The notes under the pieces are model-generated. The model searched no databases. It was not told the DNA's origin and worked only from the letters and a program-made list of their open reading frames with translations. Shown here one piece after another: positions 6,701 to 15,363 of a DNA stretch of 50,544 nucleotides. The position numbers and the translations under genes were made by a program. This DNA is from Novosphingobium sp. (GTDB lineage Bacteria; Pseudomonadota; Alphaproteobacteria; Sphingomonadales; Sphingomonadaceae): assembly GCF_019748365.1 (NCBI RefSeq), contig NZ_JAIEPN010000160.1, positions 1 to 50,544 of the forward strand, read 5' to 3'. Every line of letters begins with the position of its first letter. Within the stretch, counting starts at the first letter, position 1.

Positions 6701-8437
6701 TCAATACCCGGCGACGCTGCCCACCGGCAGACGCGGATCGATCGCGCCATAGAGCCGGTCGCGGCCCACCGGCGGCTGGCCCAGCGCCGGGCCGCCGACA
6801 AGGATCGCGGCGATCTGGTTCCAGTAGCGCATGGGCTCCAGCTTGTGGCCCTTGGCTTCCAGCGCGGCGCGGGTTTCGGCGCTGAGGGCATTGGGCTCCC
6901 AGAAGATCACGTCGGGCAGCCACTGGGCGTGGATGCGCGCAGCATCGGTCGCCTCGGTCATGGTCATGCCGTGGTCGATCACGTTGAGCATGACCTGCAG
7001 CACGCCGGTGGGAATATGGCTGCCGCCGGGGGTGCCGACGACCATCACCAGCTTGCCGTCCCTCGTCACGATGGTCGGCGTCATCGAAGACAAGGGCCGC
7101 TTGCCGGGCGCAATGGCGTTGTTGGTGCCTTCGACAAGGCCGTACATGTTGGGCGCACCGGGCTTGGACGAGAAGTCATCCATCTCGTCGTTGAGCAGGA
7201 TGCCGGTGCCGTCCGCTGTCACCCGCGCGCCGAACCAGTCGTTGAGCGTATAGGTGAACGAGACGGCGTTGCCTGCCGCATCGACAATCGAGAAATGCGT
7301 GGTGCTAGCGCCTTCATGGCTCTGCCCCGGCACGCCGAGCGAGACCGAGGGCGTCGCCTTGTCCGCGCTGATCCCGCCGCGCAGCTGCGCCGCGTAGTCA
7401 GGCGAGATGAACTTTGCGACATCGGCCTTCACAAAGCCGGGATCGCCAAGGTTCACGTTGCGATCGTGGAAGGCGCGGCGCAGCGCTTCGGTGAGGTAGT
7501 GCACGTTCTGCGCCGAATGCCAGCCGAGCTCTCCCATCGGATAGGCGGAGAGGATGTTCAGCGTCTCGCACACCACGACCCCGCCCGAACTCGGCGGCGG
7601 CGCGGAGATCACGTGATAGCCGCGATAATCGCATTCAAGCGGCGCGCGTTCGATGGCCCGATAGGCAGCGAAATCGGCCTTGGTCAGGATGCCGCCGTGC
7701 GCCTTGCTGGAAGCCGCGATCTTGTCGGCGATCTCGCCCTTGTAGAACGCGTCCGCACCTTTGTCGGCGATCAGCTGGAGCATCCGGCCGAGATCGGCCT
7801 GCACGAAGCGGTGGCCCTTTTCGAACGGCTTGCCACTGTCGAGGAACACGGCGGCGCTCGCCGGGTCCTTGGCAAAGTCCTCGGCCCCTTCGGCAAGGAA
7901 CGTGGCATCGCCCTGGTCCATCACGAAGCCATCGCGGGCAAGGCTGATGGCGGATGCCATGAGCCGCGCGCGCGGCAGGGTGCCGAACTTTGCGCGCGCC
8001 AGTTCAAGGCCCGCGACCGTGCCCGGTACGCCGACAGCCTTGTGGCCGCGCGTCGAGAGCAGCGGGATCACCTTGCCGGCCTTGTCCTGATACATCGTCG
8101 GCGTGGCGGCGGCGGGTGCGGTTTCGCGAAAGTCGATGAAGCTGGTGCGGCCATCGGCAAGGCGCACGGTCATGAAGCCGCCGCCGCCGATATTGCCGGC
8201 CTCGGGGAAGGTCACCGCCAGCGCATAGGCGACCGCGATGGCCGCATCGACCGCGTTGCCGCCCTCCTTGAGCACCTCGACCCCGGCATCGCTGGCGAGG
8301 TGGTGCGCGGAAACGACCATGCCGTGCTCTGCCCCCACCGGCACTTGCGAGGCGGCAAGAAGCGGACCCGGCAGGCTGGCGGCGGAGATCAGGGAAAGCG
8401 CCGCAAGGGCGGCGATTGCAGTCTTGCGAACGGTCAT
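6701..8437 (-). CDS. ggt: Gamma-glutamyltransferase
   Basis: This 578-residue periplasmic Ntn-hydrolase cleaves or transfers the gamma-glutamyl group of glutathione and related compounds. A signal peptide (MTVRKTAIAALAALSLISAA, processed near LLAAS) is followed by the large-subunit start GMVVSAHHLASDAGVEVLK and the family motif GGNAVDAAIA. The autoprocessing and nucleophile threonine lies in GASTTHFSIVD, and the small subunit carries NDEMDDFSSKPG and GTPGGSHIPTG. The ATG at 8437 is preceded by GAGAGGA about 10 bases upstream; longer starts lack signal-peptide character. The length is normal (about 580). It is followed immediately by the GNAT gene. The product is confidently identified. Confidence 0.92.
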   Translation of the reverse strand: MTVRKTAIAALAALSLISAASLPGPLLAASQVPVGAEHGMVVSAHHLASDAGVEVLKEGGNAVDAAIAVAYALAVTFPEAGNIGGGGFMTVRLADGRTSFIDFRETAPAAATPTMYQDKAGKVIPLLSTRGHKAVGVPGTVAGLELARAKFGTLPRARLMASAISLARDGFVMDQGDATFLAEGAEDFAKDPASAAVFLDSGKPFEKGHRFVQADLGRMLQLIADKGADAFYKGEIADKIAASSKAHGGILTKADFAAYRAIERAPLECDYRGYHVISAPPPSSGGVVVCETLNILSAYPMGELGWHSAQNVHYLTEALRRAFHDRNVNLGDPGFVKADVAKFISPDYAAQLRGGISADKATPSVSLGVPGQSHEGASTTHFSIVDAAGNAVSFTYTLNDWFGARVTADGTGILLNDEMDDFSSKPGAPNMYGLVEGTNNAIAPGKRPLSSMTPTIVTRDGKLVMVVGTPGGSHIPTGVLQVMLNVIDHGMTMTEATDAARIHAQWLPDVIFWEPNALSAETRAALEAKGHKLEPMRYWNQIAAILVGGPALGQPPVGRDRLYGAIDPRLPVGSVAGY

Positions 8438-8479
8438 GGGCTGATTGTCCTCTCGGCTCTCCCTCTGCCCCCGCGAATG

Positions 8480-8518
8480 CCAAAAGAAAAGGGCGGGGAA
8501 GCCGAAACTCCCCCGCCC
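8480..8518 (-). terminator. Rho-independent terminator of the TonB receptor gene
   Basis: Reading the minus strand, an 8-base GC stem (GGGCGGGG, 8518-8511, pairing with 8498-8491) is followed directly by TTTTCTTTTG (8490-8481). It lies 38 bases beyond the receptor stop codon and upstream of ggt, and so probably separates the two transcription units. Confidence 0.8.
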
Positions 8519-8555
8519 GATCTGTTTGGCCGGCCCTCGCGGGCCAGAGCCGCTA

Positions 8556-11228
8556 TCAATATTTGACGCGAGCCCGGATGTACCAGAAGCCGCCGTTGAA
8601 GCCGAACGGACCGCCGTTACGCGGATAGATCTGGCCGTCAGCAAGGCTGTTGGTCAGCGTGTAGATCCGGTTGTCGTTGCTGGCCTTGATCCGGTCAGGC
8701 TTGGTGTTGAAGATGTTGTTGCCACCCACGGTCAGCGTGAAGTTGTCCATGAAGGTGTAGCTCACGTCCATGTCGGCCGTGACCTTCGCCCCGAACAGCT
8801 GGCCCGGGTAGTCGGTTTCCGCGCGCCAGTTGCCGAAGAGACGGCCCGCAGCCCCGAACGACCAGTTGCCCTTCGTCCAGTTGCCCTGGAGGTTGAGGCG
8901 GTGCTTCGGCGCGAGGTTCTCGGCGTCGGTGATCTGCGCATTGCCGATCGCCTGCGGGTCGAACCGCGTGACCTTGTTGCGGTTGTAGTTGTAGGCGAGC
9001 GTCAGGTTGAGCTTGCCGCCGGCCAGATCGGTCCGGTAGCTGCCGACCACGTCGACGCCGCGGGTGCGGATGTCGAGCGAGTTGGTGAAGTACTGGACGT
9101 TGCCGTCGATGCCGACCGAGGCGAGCTCGGGCTGTGCAGCGATATCGGCGGCATCCACCACGAAGGCCCGCGAGATGAAGATGCGGTCCGTCACCTTGAT
9201 CTGGTATGCGTCAACCGTCAGCGTCAGCGCGCTGGTCGGCTGGAACACGAAGCCGAACCCGAAGTTGGTCGACTTTTCCGGCTTCAGCGGCCGGGCGCCG
9301 AAGTACTGCGCCACCTGGCTGGTGACCGGGAACGTGCCGACCTGCACCGAGTTGCCGCCCAGGAAGTTGGTGGTCAGCACGGCGGTGTTGTTCTGGCCCG
9401 GGGTCGGAGCGTGGAAACCCGAACCGACGGTGCCACGCAGCGCGAACGCGTCGGTCACGTGGTAGATGCCGTTGAACTTGTACACGAAGCGGCCACCGAA
9501 CGAATCGTAGTGCTCGTAGCGACCGGCGGCACCAAGGGTCAGTTCCTTGGTCACGTCGGCTTCAGCCCCGATATAGAAGCCATAGCTGTTCTGACGGCTG
9601 GTGCCGGCATAGGCAGGCGAAGTGCCGCCATAACCGCTCGCCGCGGGAGCAAACGAGCGCGTGCGTTCGATGGCGCCGTTGACGATCGACGGAGCATACA
9701 CGCCCGGCGCGGTCTGGACGTAGAGATCGTAGGAAACGGCGTAGGCACCGGCGCCGTACGATTGCGGGTCACCCTCGGTCGAGGTGTAGGTCTCGCGGCG
9801 GAATTCCGCACCGCCCGAGAACGTGATCGGGCTGGCGAGGCCAGCTTCGAGCGCGTAGGTCAGGTCGATGTTGGCGTCGAATTCCTTCTGGATCAGCTTG
9901 CCGAATTCGAAGCTGGTCTGCGAGGCGCCACCGAACGACGGGCTGATCGAGTTGTACATCGACAGGTCGAGCGAGTTGCGGCTCAGCGAGGCCGAGAGGT
10001 CATAGGTGAAGCCGCCGTCGGTCTTGCCCTTCCAGCCGATCGTACCATAGGCCTGATCGGTCTTGCCGACGAAGATCGGGGTGAAGCCGCCCGGATAGAT
10101 CGACGACAGGTTGAAGACGTTGTTGTCCTTGACATAGGCGCCCGCGGGGCAGGTCGGGTTACCGGCCGGGCACTGCGTCTGGTAGTAGGGAGCCTGGAAG
10201 GCGCCGTTGCCGCCAAGCGTGCCGGTCTTCAGCGTGCCCGTGCCATCGTCATACTCGAAGCTGCTCGAACCGACGTAGGACGCACGATAGTTGAAGCTCT
10301 GCTCGGCCTTGCTGTGGGCGAAGTTGCCGAAAGCGTAGATCTTGCTGTTGTCGGTCACTTCGTAAGCGGCGTTGACGACAGCCTTCCAGCCTTCGCTCGG
10401 CGAGTTGCCCCAGATCTGCGCGGGCAGCGGAGCGAACGGGATCCGGTTGGCCAGCGAGGGGTTTTCCTGCGCGAAGCGCACGGCGATCGGGCGGGTCACA
10501 CCGCGGCTGGTGCGGCCGTCGTTGTTGTATTCACCCGAGATGTTGATGAAGCCGCGGTCCGACTTGAGGCCGGCGTTGCCCGCGATCTGGTAGCTCTTGC
10601 CGTCGCCGGCGTAGAACTGGCCGTAGCGGCCGACGAGTTCGAAGCCGCCGTTGTCGCGCAGGCCATAGTTCAGAACGCCCGCGATGGCGTCCGAACCATA
10701 CTGGGCGGTCGCGCCGTCGCGCAGCACTTCGAGGCCCTTGATCGCGATGGCGGGGATCGCCGAAATGTCGGGACCCTGCGAGCCGAACGAAAGGCCGGTG
10801 TCACCGCCGTTGTAGACCTGCACCAGCGCCGAGCGGTTGTAACGCTTGCCGTTGAGCATGACGAGCAGCTGGTCGCCCGGAAGGCCGCGCAGCGAGGGCG
10901 CGCGCACGAAGGTCGAGGCGTCCGAGATCGAGTTCTGGCCGACGAAGAACGAGGGCACAAGGTTGCGGACCGAGTCCAGCAGGTTCGCGGTCGGCTGCGC
11001 GCTGAGGTCAGCGGCGCTGATCACGTCGATCGGCGAAGCCGAGTCAGCCACGGTACGGTCGGTACGGCGGGTGCCGATGACCACGATGCTTTGCGCGGCG
11101 GCGGCATCGTCAGCCGGCGCCGCGGCAGTTTCCTGCGCAAAAGCGGCCTGCGGAGCGGCCACACCGGCAAACGCGGTTGCCGAAGCCAGCAGCGCGCCGC
11201 GCAGGGCGAGATTGGAGAACTTACGCAC
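8556..11228 (-). CDS. TonB-dependent outer membrane receptor
   Basis: This 890-residue outer membrane importer has a signal peptide of about 31 residues (ending QAAFAQ) and a TonB-box-like strand SIVVIGTRR. The plug follows (about residues 65-190: ADLSAQPTANLLDSVRNLVP, LRGLPGDQLLVMLNGKR, VLRDGATAQYGSDAIAGVLN), and then a long beta barrel ending GFWYIRARVKY with an aromatic terminal residue. The GTG at 11228 is chosen because AGGGGG lies 8-9 bases before it and the signal peptide begins there (MRKFSNLAL); a TTG at 11264 is an alternative. The family is large in sphingomonads and imports iron chelates, sugars or vitamins; the substrate cannot be read. Two copies of a 13-base repeat lie upstream. 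Confidence 0.88.
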   Translation of the reverse strand: MRKFSNLALRGALLASATAFAGVAAPQAAFAQETAAAPADDAAAAQSIVVIGTRRTDRTVADSASPIDVISAADLSAQPTANLLDSVRNLVPSFFVGQNSISDASTFVRAPSLRGLPGDQLLVMLNGKRYNRSALVQVYNGGDTGLSFGSQGPDISAIPAIAIKGLEVLRDGATAQYGSDAIAGVLNYGLRDNGGFELVGRYGQFYAGDGKSYQIAGNAGLKSDRGFINISGEYNNDGRTSRGVTRPIAVRFAQENPSLANRIPFAPLPAQIWGNSPSEGWKAVVNAAYEVTDNSKIYAFGNFAHSKAEQSFNYRASYVGSSSFEYDDGTGTLKTGTLGGNGAFQAPYYQTQCPAGNPTCPAGAYVKDNNVFNLSSIYPGGFTPIFVGKTDQAYGTIGWKGKTDGGFTYDLSASLSRNSLDLSMYNSISPSFGGASQTSFEFGKLIQKEFDANIDLTYALEAGLASPITFSGGAEFRRETYTSTEGDPQSYGAGAYAVSYDLYVQTAPGVYAPSIVNGAIERTRSFAPAASGYGGTSPAYAGTSRQNSYGFYIGAEADVTKELTLGAAGRYEHYDSFGGRFVYKFNGIYHVTDAFALRGTVGSGFHAPTPGQNNTAVLTTNFLGGNSVQVGTFPVTSQVAQYFGARPLKPEKSTNFGFGFVFQPTSALTLTVDAYQIKVTDRIFISRAFVVDAADIAAQPELASVGIDGNVQYFTNSLDIRTRGVDVVGSYRTDLAGGKLNLTLAYNYNRNKVTRFDPQAIGNAQITDAENLAPKHRLNLQGNWTKGNWSFGAAGRLFGNWRAETDYPGQLFGAKVTADMDVSYTFMDNFTLTVGGNNIFNTKPDRIKASNDNRIYTLTNSLADGQIYPRNGGPFGFNGGFWYIRARVKY

Positions 11229-11379
11229 GATAGGGTACCCCCTGAATGAAGCAGCCGGGCACAATTACCCCCCGGTCTGTCTGCTGTTGCAGTGCGCCCG
11301 GGGATATTCCTTCGATTGAAAGTGTAAACAGCTTTGCAGTGCAATCGGGCTGCCGCGCGTGCGAAACCGGCCGTTGTGT

Positions 11380-11427
11380 GACATTTTTGCTATTGTCAGT
11401 GCGGCGCAGCCACAGACATTTTTGCTA
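11380..11427. promoter_or_regulatory. Tandem 13-base repeat upstream of the TonB receptor
   Basis: GACATTTTTGCTA occurs at 11380-11392 and again at 11415-11427, 35 bases apart (about 3.3 helical turns), in the 218-base gap between the receptor start and the end of the HlyD-like gene. It may be a pair of regulator binding sites for the receptor gene, which is read leftward from here. No known operator is recognised. Confidence 0.4.
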
Positions 11428-11446
11428 GGATTTCCGTGACGTAAGG

Positions 11447-12853
11447 TTACTCTCGCAGGGCTTCCTGCGAGATGCGGATCAGCGGGCCGAGTACGTAGTT
11501 CAGGATCGTCTGTCGGCCCGATCGGATCGCCACTTCGCCCGTCATGCCCGGGATCACCGGCATGCCCGCGCCGAAACTCGCGCGCCCTGCATCGAGCCGA
11601 ACGCGGTAGTAGAGCCCGCCGCGCGGGTCCTGGATCGCATCGGGGGAGACATCGACGACTTTGGCCTCGAGCGAGCCGTAGACGGTGGAATCATAGGCCG
11701 AGATCTTGATCCGTGCGGGAAGTCCCGGCCAGATGTTGCTGCGGTCCTTCGGCGCAATCCGCGCCTCGATGATGACCTGGCTGGCGACAGGGACGATCTC
11801 CGCCACCGGCTCGCCGCCGCGAATCACCCCGCCCGCCGTGCGCACGTTGAGCCGGTTGATCACGCCATCGACCGGCGCGCGGATTTCCTCGCGCGCGACG
11901 CGGTCCTGCACGGCGCCGAACTGTTCGTCGGCCTTGGCCAGCTCGAGCCTGAGCTGCGCCGCCTGCGCGCGGATCTGTTCCATGTCGCTCGCCCAGACCT
12001 CGCCGCGCCGTGCGGCGGATTCGCCGAGGCCCGCGCTGGATTGCGGAATCTGGTTCGCCACATCGGCAATGCGCGTGCGCAGCGAAAGGAGAGCGGCGCG
12101 CTTGTCGAGCACGTCGCGCTCCGAAACCGCATCCTCGGCATAGGCGCGTTCGAGCCTGGAAAGCTGTTCCATCGCCAGCCGCTCTTCATTGCGCAGATTG
12201 GCGAGCCGTGCGTGGAGCGAGCCGACTTCGGCCGATTTCGCCCGTGCCTGCTGGTTGATCACGCCCACCTGGCTCATCCGCTGCGCCCGGCGCGAGGCGA
12301 ACAGCCCCGCCTCGCTCGCGGCGATGTCGGGCGCCTGCGCGGCCAGCTCGGGCGGCGCCGTGAAGCTGCTCGCGCCGGCAATCTCGGCATCGAGCCGGGC
12401 GAGAATGATGCGCTTGGCGACGAGGTCGGTGCGCGCAGTCTCGATCGCGGCGCCGGTCGAGGCATTGCTGATGCGCATCAGCACCTGCCCTTTGCGCACA
12501 CGCTGGCCTTCCTGCACGAGGATCTCCTTCACGATCCCGCCTTCAAGATGCTGCACCAGCTGGTTCTGCGTGGATGGCAGCACGCGCCCGGCGCCGCGCG
12601 TCACCTTGTCGACGGTGAACAGCGCCATCCACACCACGACGAGCGCGAAGACGATGGCCATGGCCTTCAGCAGCCGCGAAGGCGCGCCGATCCCGATCCG
12701 CGCGCTCCATGGCAGCGCCGCGCCGATCGGCTGGCTGGCAAGGGCGAGCTTGCCGCCCAGCACCGCTTCGGCCTCGCCGGGGCGCAAGTCGTCGAACAGG
12801 CTGCCCCCGCCGAGCGAGACGATCAGCGATTGGCGAAGGCGCGCAAAACGCAT
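11447..12853 (-). CDS. Type I secretion membrane fusion protein (HlyD/LapC family)
   Basis: This 468-residue protein is the periplasmic adaptor that should link the ABC exporter to the TolC-like channel. It has a cytoplasmic N-tail of about 60 residues, one membrane helix (about 62-81, LLKAMAIVFALVVVWMALFT), a lipoyl half-motif (GGIVKEILVQEGQRVRKGQVL, 105-125), a long coiled-coil hairpin (about 135-310), the second lipoyl half (AREEIRAPVDGVINRL) and the C-terminal domain. The ATG at 12853 has GAGG 7 bases upstream. It is divergent from the ABC gene across 169 bases, whereas in most such loci the two share one operon. The assignment is firm; the substrate is inferred to be the giant RTX protein. 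Confidence 0.9.
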   Translation of the reverse strand: MRFARLRQSLIVSLGGGSLFDDLRPGEAEAVLGGKLALASQPIGAALPWSARIGIGAPSRLLKAMAIVFALVVVWMALFTVDKVTRGAGRVLPSTQNQLVQHLEGGIVKEILVQEGQRVRKGQVLMRISNASTGAAIETARTDLVAKRIILARLDAEIAGASSFTAPPELAAQAPDIAASEAGLFASRRAQRMSQVGVINQQARAKSAEVGSLHARLANLRNEERLAMEQLSRLERAYAEDAVSERDVLDKRAALLSLRTRIADVANQIPQSSAGLGESAARRGEVWASDMEQIRAQAAQLRLELAKADEQFGAVQDRVAREEIRAPVDGVINRLNVRTAGGVIRGGEPVAEIVPVASQVIIEARIAPKDRSNIWPGLPARIKISAYDSTVYGSLEAKVVDVSPDAIQDPRGGLYYRVRLDAGRASFGAGMPVIPGMTGEVAIRSGRQTILNYVLGPLIRISQEALRE

Positions 12854-13022
12854 GGCAGGACCTCGGACAAAGCGGGAGAATTGCCGAGCATTTACCTTTC
12901 ATCATCCTTGTTTGGGCTTGCTTGGCGGATACGCATCGGGGCTAGTGGGTTTCCCATAAGATCCGGTTTATCCGGCGTTTTCCATAAACTGGCACTCCCG
13001 GTGCGAAAGCAGGGAAAACGCC
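12854..13022. promoter_or_regulatory. Divergent control region of the secretion locus
   Basis: This 169-base region must hold the promoters for the adaptor (leftward) and the exporter cluster (rightward). It contains a near-direct repeat TTTCCCATAA (12950-12959) and TTTTCCATAA (12978-12987), 28 bases apart, and between them the imperfect palindrome CCGGTTTATCCGG (12963-12975). The octamer GGTTTATC inside it recurs at 15301-15308 before the MotB-like gene. No known operator is recognised. Confidence 0.45.
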
Positions 13023-15257
13023 ATGATCGCACCGCAATCCGACCGGCCTTTTGCCCGCAGAATGGGCTTTCCGGGCCGGCTCTTCCACCGCAGCCCGCAG
13101 CCTTCGCCATCCGGCGCACAAGGTCTGCCCACCATCAAGCCGATCCCGATGCTGGATGCGCTGGAGGCGCTGGCGACTGCACGCGCGGCCCCGTATGACC
13201 GCGCGGTGCTGGGCGCGGCGCTGCCGATGGAGCAGGAAGCGCTGGCCGCCCGGCTTGCCCCCCTCGCGCTGGCGCGGATCGGCATCGAGGCCCACTGGCG
13301 CCCGATCAGCCACCGCGTGCCAGAGGCGGCAGATTTGCCGCTGGTGCTGCCGATGGCGGGCGGCGGTGCGGTGCTCATCATCGGCCGCGCCGAGAAGCAT
13401 GTCATCGTGCTAGATGCGGACGGCGAGAAGGCCGTGCCGTTTGCCGCCTTGCGTCCGCTGCTGGCCGGAGAGGCGCTGCACAGCGGCCCGGTCGACCCGG
13501 TCAATGGCGCGAGCGACGCGCACGAGCGCGATCTCATCCGCCGCAATCCCCGAGCCTGGCTGCTCGGCGCCTATCTCGCCGAACGCCGCCCGCTCGGGCA
13601 GATGCTGCTGGCGAGCGCCCTGCTCAATCTCTGCGCGCTCGCCATCCCGCTCTACATGCGTGCGATCTATGATCGGGTCGTGCCCAATCTCGCGATCGAG
13701 AGCCTCTGGGCCCTCTCCATCGGCGTCATGCTCGTGCTGGCGTTCGAACTGCTGCTCAAGAAGATCAAGGCGCGCTTTGTCGAAGCCGTGGCCACCCGTG
13801 TGGGGCAGGCGGTGCAGCACCGCGCCGTCGTCACCGTGCTGCGCGCCCGCACGCCCACGCCAGGCATGGGCTTCGGCGCGATGCTGACGGGCCTGCGTGA
13901 TCTCGAACAGCTCTCGCTGCTCGTCCCCAATGCCATCGCCACGGTCTGCGTCGATCTGCCCTTCGTCGTTCTGCTCTTCGCGCTGATCGCGGCCATCGGC
14001 GGGTTCAGCGTGCTTGGCCCCATCCTCGGCGCGATCGGCCTGATCCTTGTCGGCCTGGTCTGCAACTATGCGCTGAAGCTTGCCAGCCGCCGCGCCTCCA
14101 GGCTCGTTCAGGCCCGCAGCGACCTCACTGCCGAACTCACCAGCGGCTGGACCACGATCAAGGCGAACCACGCCGAGGGCCTGTTCGAAGGGCGCTGGGA
14201 CCTCATTTCGGACCACCTCGCCATGGCAGGCAAGCAGGTGCGCCACTGGACCGAACTGCCCGCCGCCGCCTCGGGCCTGCTGGCACAACTGGTCACGGTC
14301 ATGGTCGTCGTGATCGGTGTGTTGCAGATCAAGGCAGGGGTCATGACGACCGGCGCGCTGATCGCTGTGGTCCTGCTCACCGGCCGCGCGATGGTGCCGG
14401 TCGCGGCCACAGTCTCGATGTTCGCGCGCGCATACCAGAGCCTTGCGCAATTCCAGGCGCTCGCCGGCCTGCTCGAGAGCGAGCCCGAACGCGATGTCTC
14501 CGATCCCGCCGTCAGCCTCGCCCCGGTGCGCGGCGCGCTTGCTGTCGCCGGCCTCTCGCACACTTTCACCGGGAGCGGTGCGCCCAGCCTTTCGGGCCTC
14601 AGCTTCACCATCCGCGAGGGCGAACGCGTCGCGCTGATCGGCAAGTCGGGCTCCGGCAAGTCGACCCTGCTGCAACTCCTTGCCGGCCTCATCCCCGCCG
14701 AGGACGGGCTCATCACGCTCGACGGCCATGCGCTCGACCGCTTTGCCATCCCGCATTTGCGCCAGAACGTGATCTACAGTGCGCAGGATGCGATGATCTT
14801 CGAGGGTACCGTCTGGCACAATATTCTGCTCGGCATGCCTGAACCGGACCCTGCCATTGTCGAGCGGGCGATCCGTTGTTCGGGGCTCGACAGCTTCGTG
14901 GCACGCACCGCGGAGGGCTACATGCGTCAGGTTGGCCCGCGCGGCTCGGCGCTGTCGGGAGGCCAGCGGCAGTCGCTGCTGCTCGCCCGAGCGCTGGTGC
15001 GCAATCCGAAGGTGCTGTTGCTCGATGAGCCGACCGCCTCGCTCGATGTCGCCAGCGAGCAGGCGGTGATCGCCGGTCTTGCGGAAGCGACGCGCGGCCG
15101 GACGCTGATTGTCGCTACCCACCGCCTCGCCCTGCTGGAGATCGTCGATCGGGTTATCTGGCTGGAGCAAGGCCGTGTCGTGGCGGATCGACCCAAGGCC
15201 GATGTGCTCAGTCAGCTTGCGGGACAGAGCGGTAATGTACCTAAGCAGGCCGCCTGA
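13023..15257 (+). CDS. Type I secretion ABC exporter (LapB/HlyB family)
   Basis: This 744-residue protein is an inner membrane ATPase-permease that should export the giant RTX protein. Domains in order: an N-terminal peptidase-like domain (about 45-165) with no cysteine (the first Cys is residue 204), so it can bind but not cleave, as in HlyB/LapB; a six-helix ABC membrane domain (about 185-470); and a nucleotide-binding domain with Walker A GKSGSGKST (540-548), Q588, signature LSGGQRQ (644-650), Walker B VLLLDEP (664-670) and His700. The ATG at 13023 is preceded by AGGGAA about 7 bases upstream. Residues 1-40 form a basic, Pro-rich leader not typical of the family. It heads the plus-strand cluster. 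Confidence 0.92.
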   Translation: MIAPQSDRPFARRMGFPGRLFHRSPQPSPSGAQGLPTIKPIPMLDALEALATARAAPYDRAVLGAALPMEQEALAARLAPLALARIGIEAHWRPISHRVPEAADLPLVLPMAGGGAVLIIGRAEKHVIVLDADGEKAVPFAALRPLLAGEALHSGPVDPVNGASDAHERDLIRRNPRAWLLGAYLAERRPLGQMLLASALLNLCALAIPLYMRAIYDRVVPNLAIESLWALSIGVMLVLAFELLLKKIKARFVEAVATRVGQAVQHRAVVTVLRARTPTPGMGFGAMLTGLRDLEQLSLLVPNAIATVCVDLPFVVLLFALIAAIGGFSVLGPILGAIGLILVGLVCNYALKLASRRASRLVQARSDLTAELTSGWTTIKANHAEGLFEGRWDLISDHLAMAGKQVRHWTELPAAASGLLAQLVTVMVVVIGVLQIKAGVMTTGALIAVVLLTGRAMVPVAATVSMFARAYQSLAQFQALAGLLESEPERDVSDPAVSLAPVRGALAVAGLSHTFTGSGAPSLSGLSFTIREGERVALIGKSGSGKSTLLQLLAGLIPAEDGLITLDGHALDRFAIPHLRQNVIYSAQDAMIFEGTVWHNILLGMPEPDPAIVERAIRCSGLDSFVARTAEGYMRQVGPRGSALSGGQRQSLLLARALVRNPKVLLLDEPTASLDVASEQAVIAGLAEATRGRTLIVATHRLALLEIVDRVIWLEQGRVVADRPKADVLSQLAGQSGNVPKQAA

Positions 15258-15363
15258 GTACGCTGCCTGAACCCCTCGGCTCCCGAGCTTTAAACGCGCT
15301 GGTTTATCGCGACTTAAGCATGGCGCCGCGCGAATTTGCAGCAGCGCTACACAGGAGCAAGAC

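Noticed and set aside
13023..13520. Functional C39 peptidase domain in the exporter
   Set aside because: There is no cysteine in the first 200 residues, so the protease nucleophile is absent.
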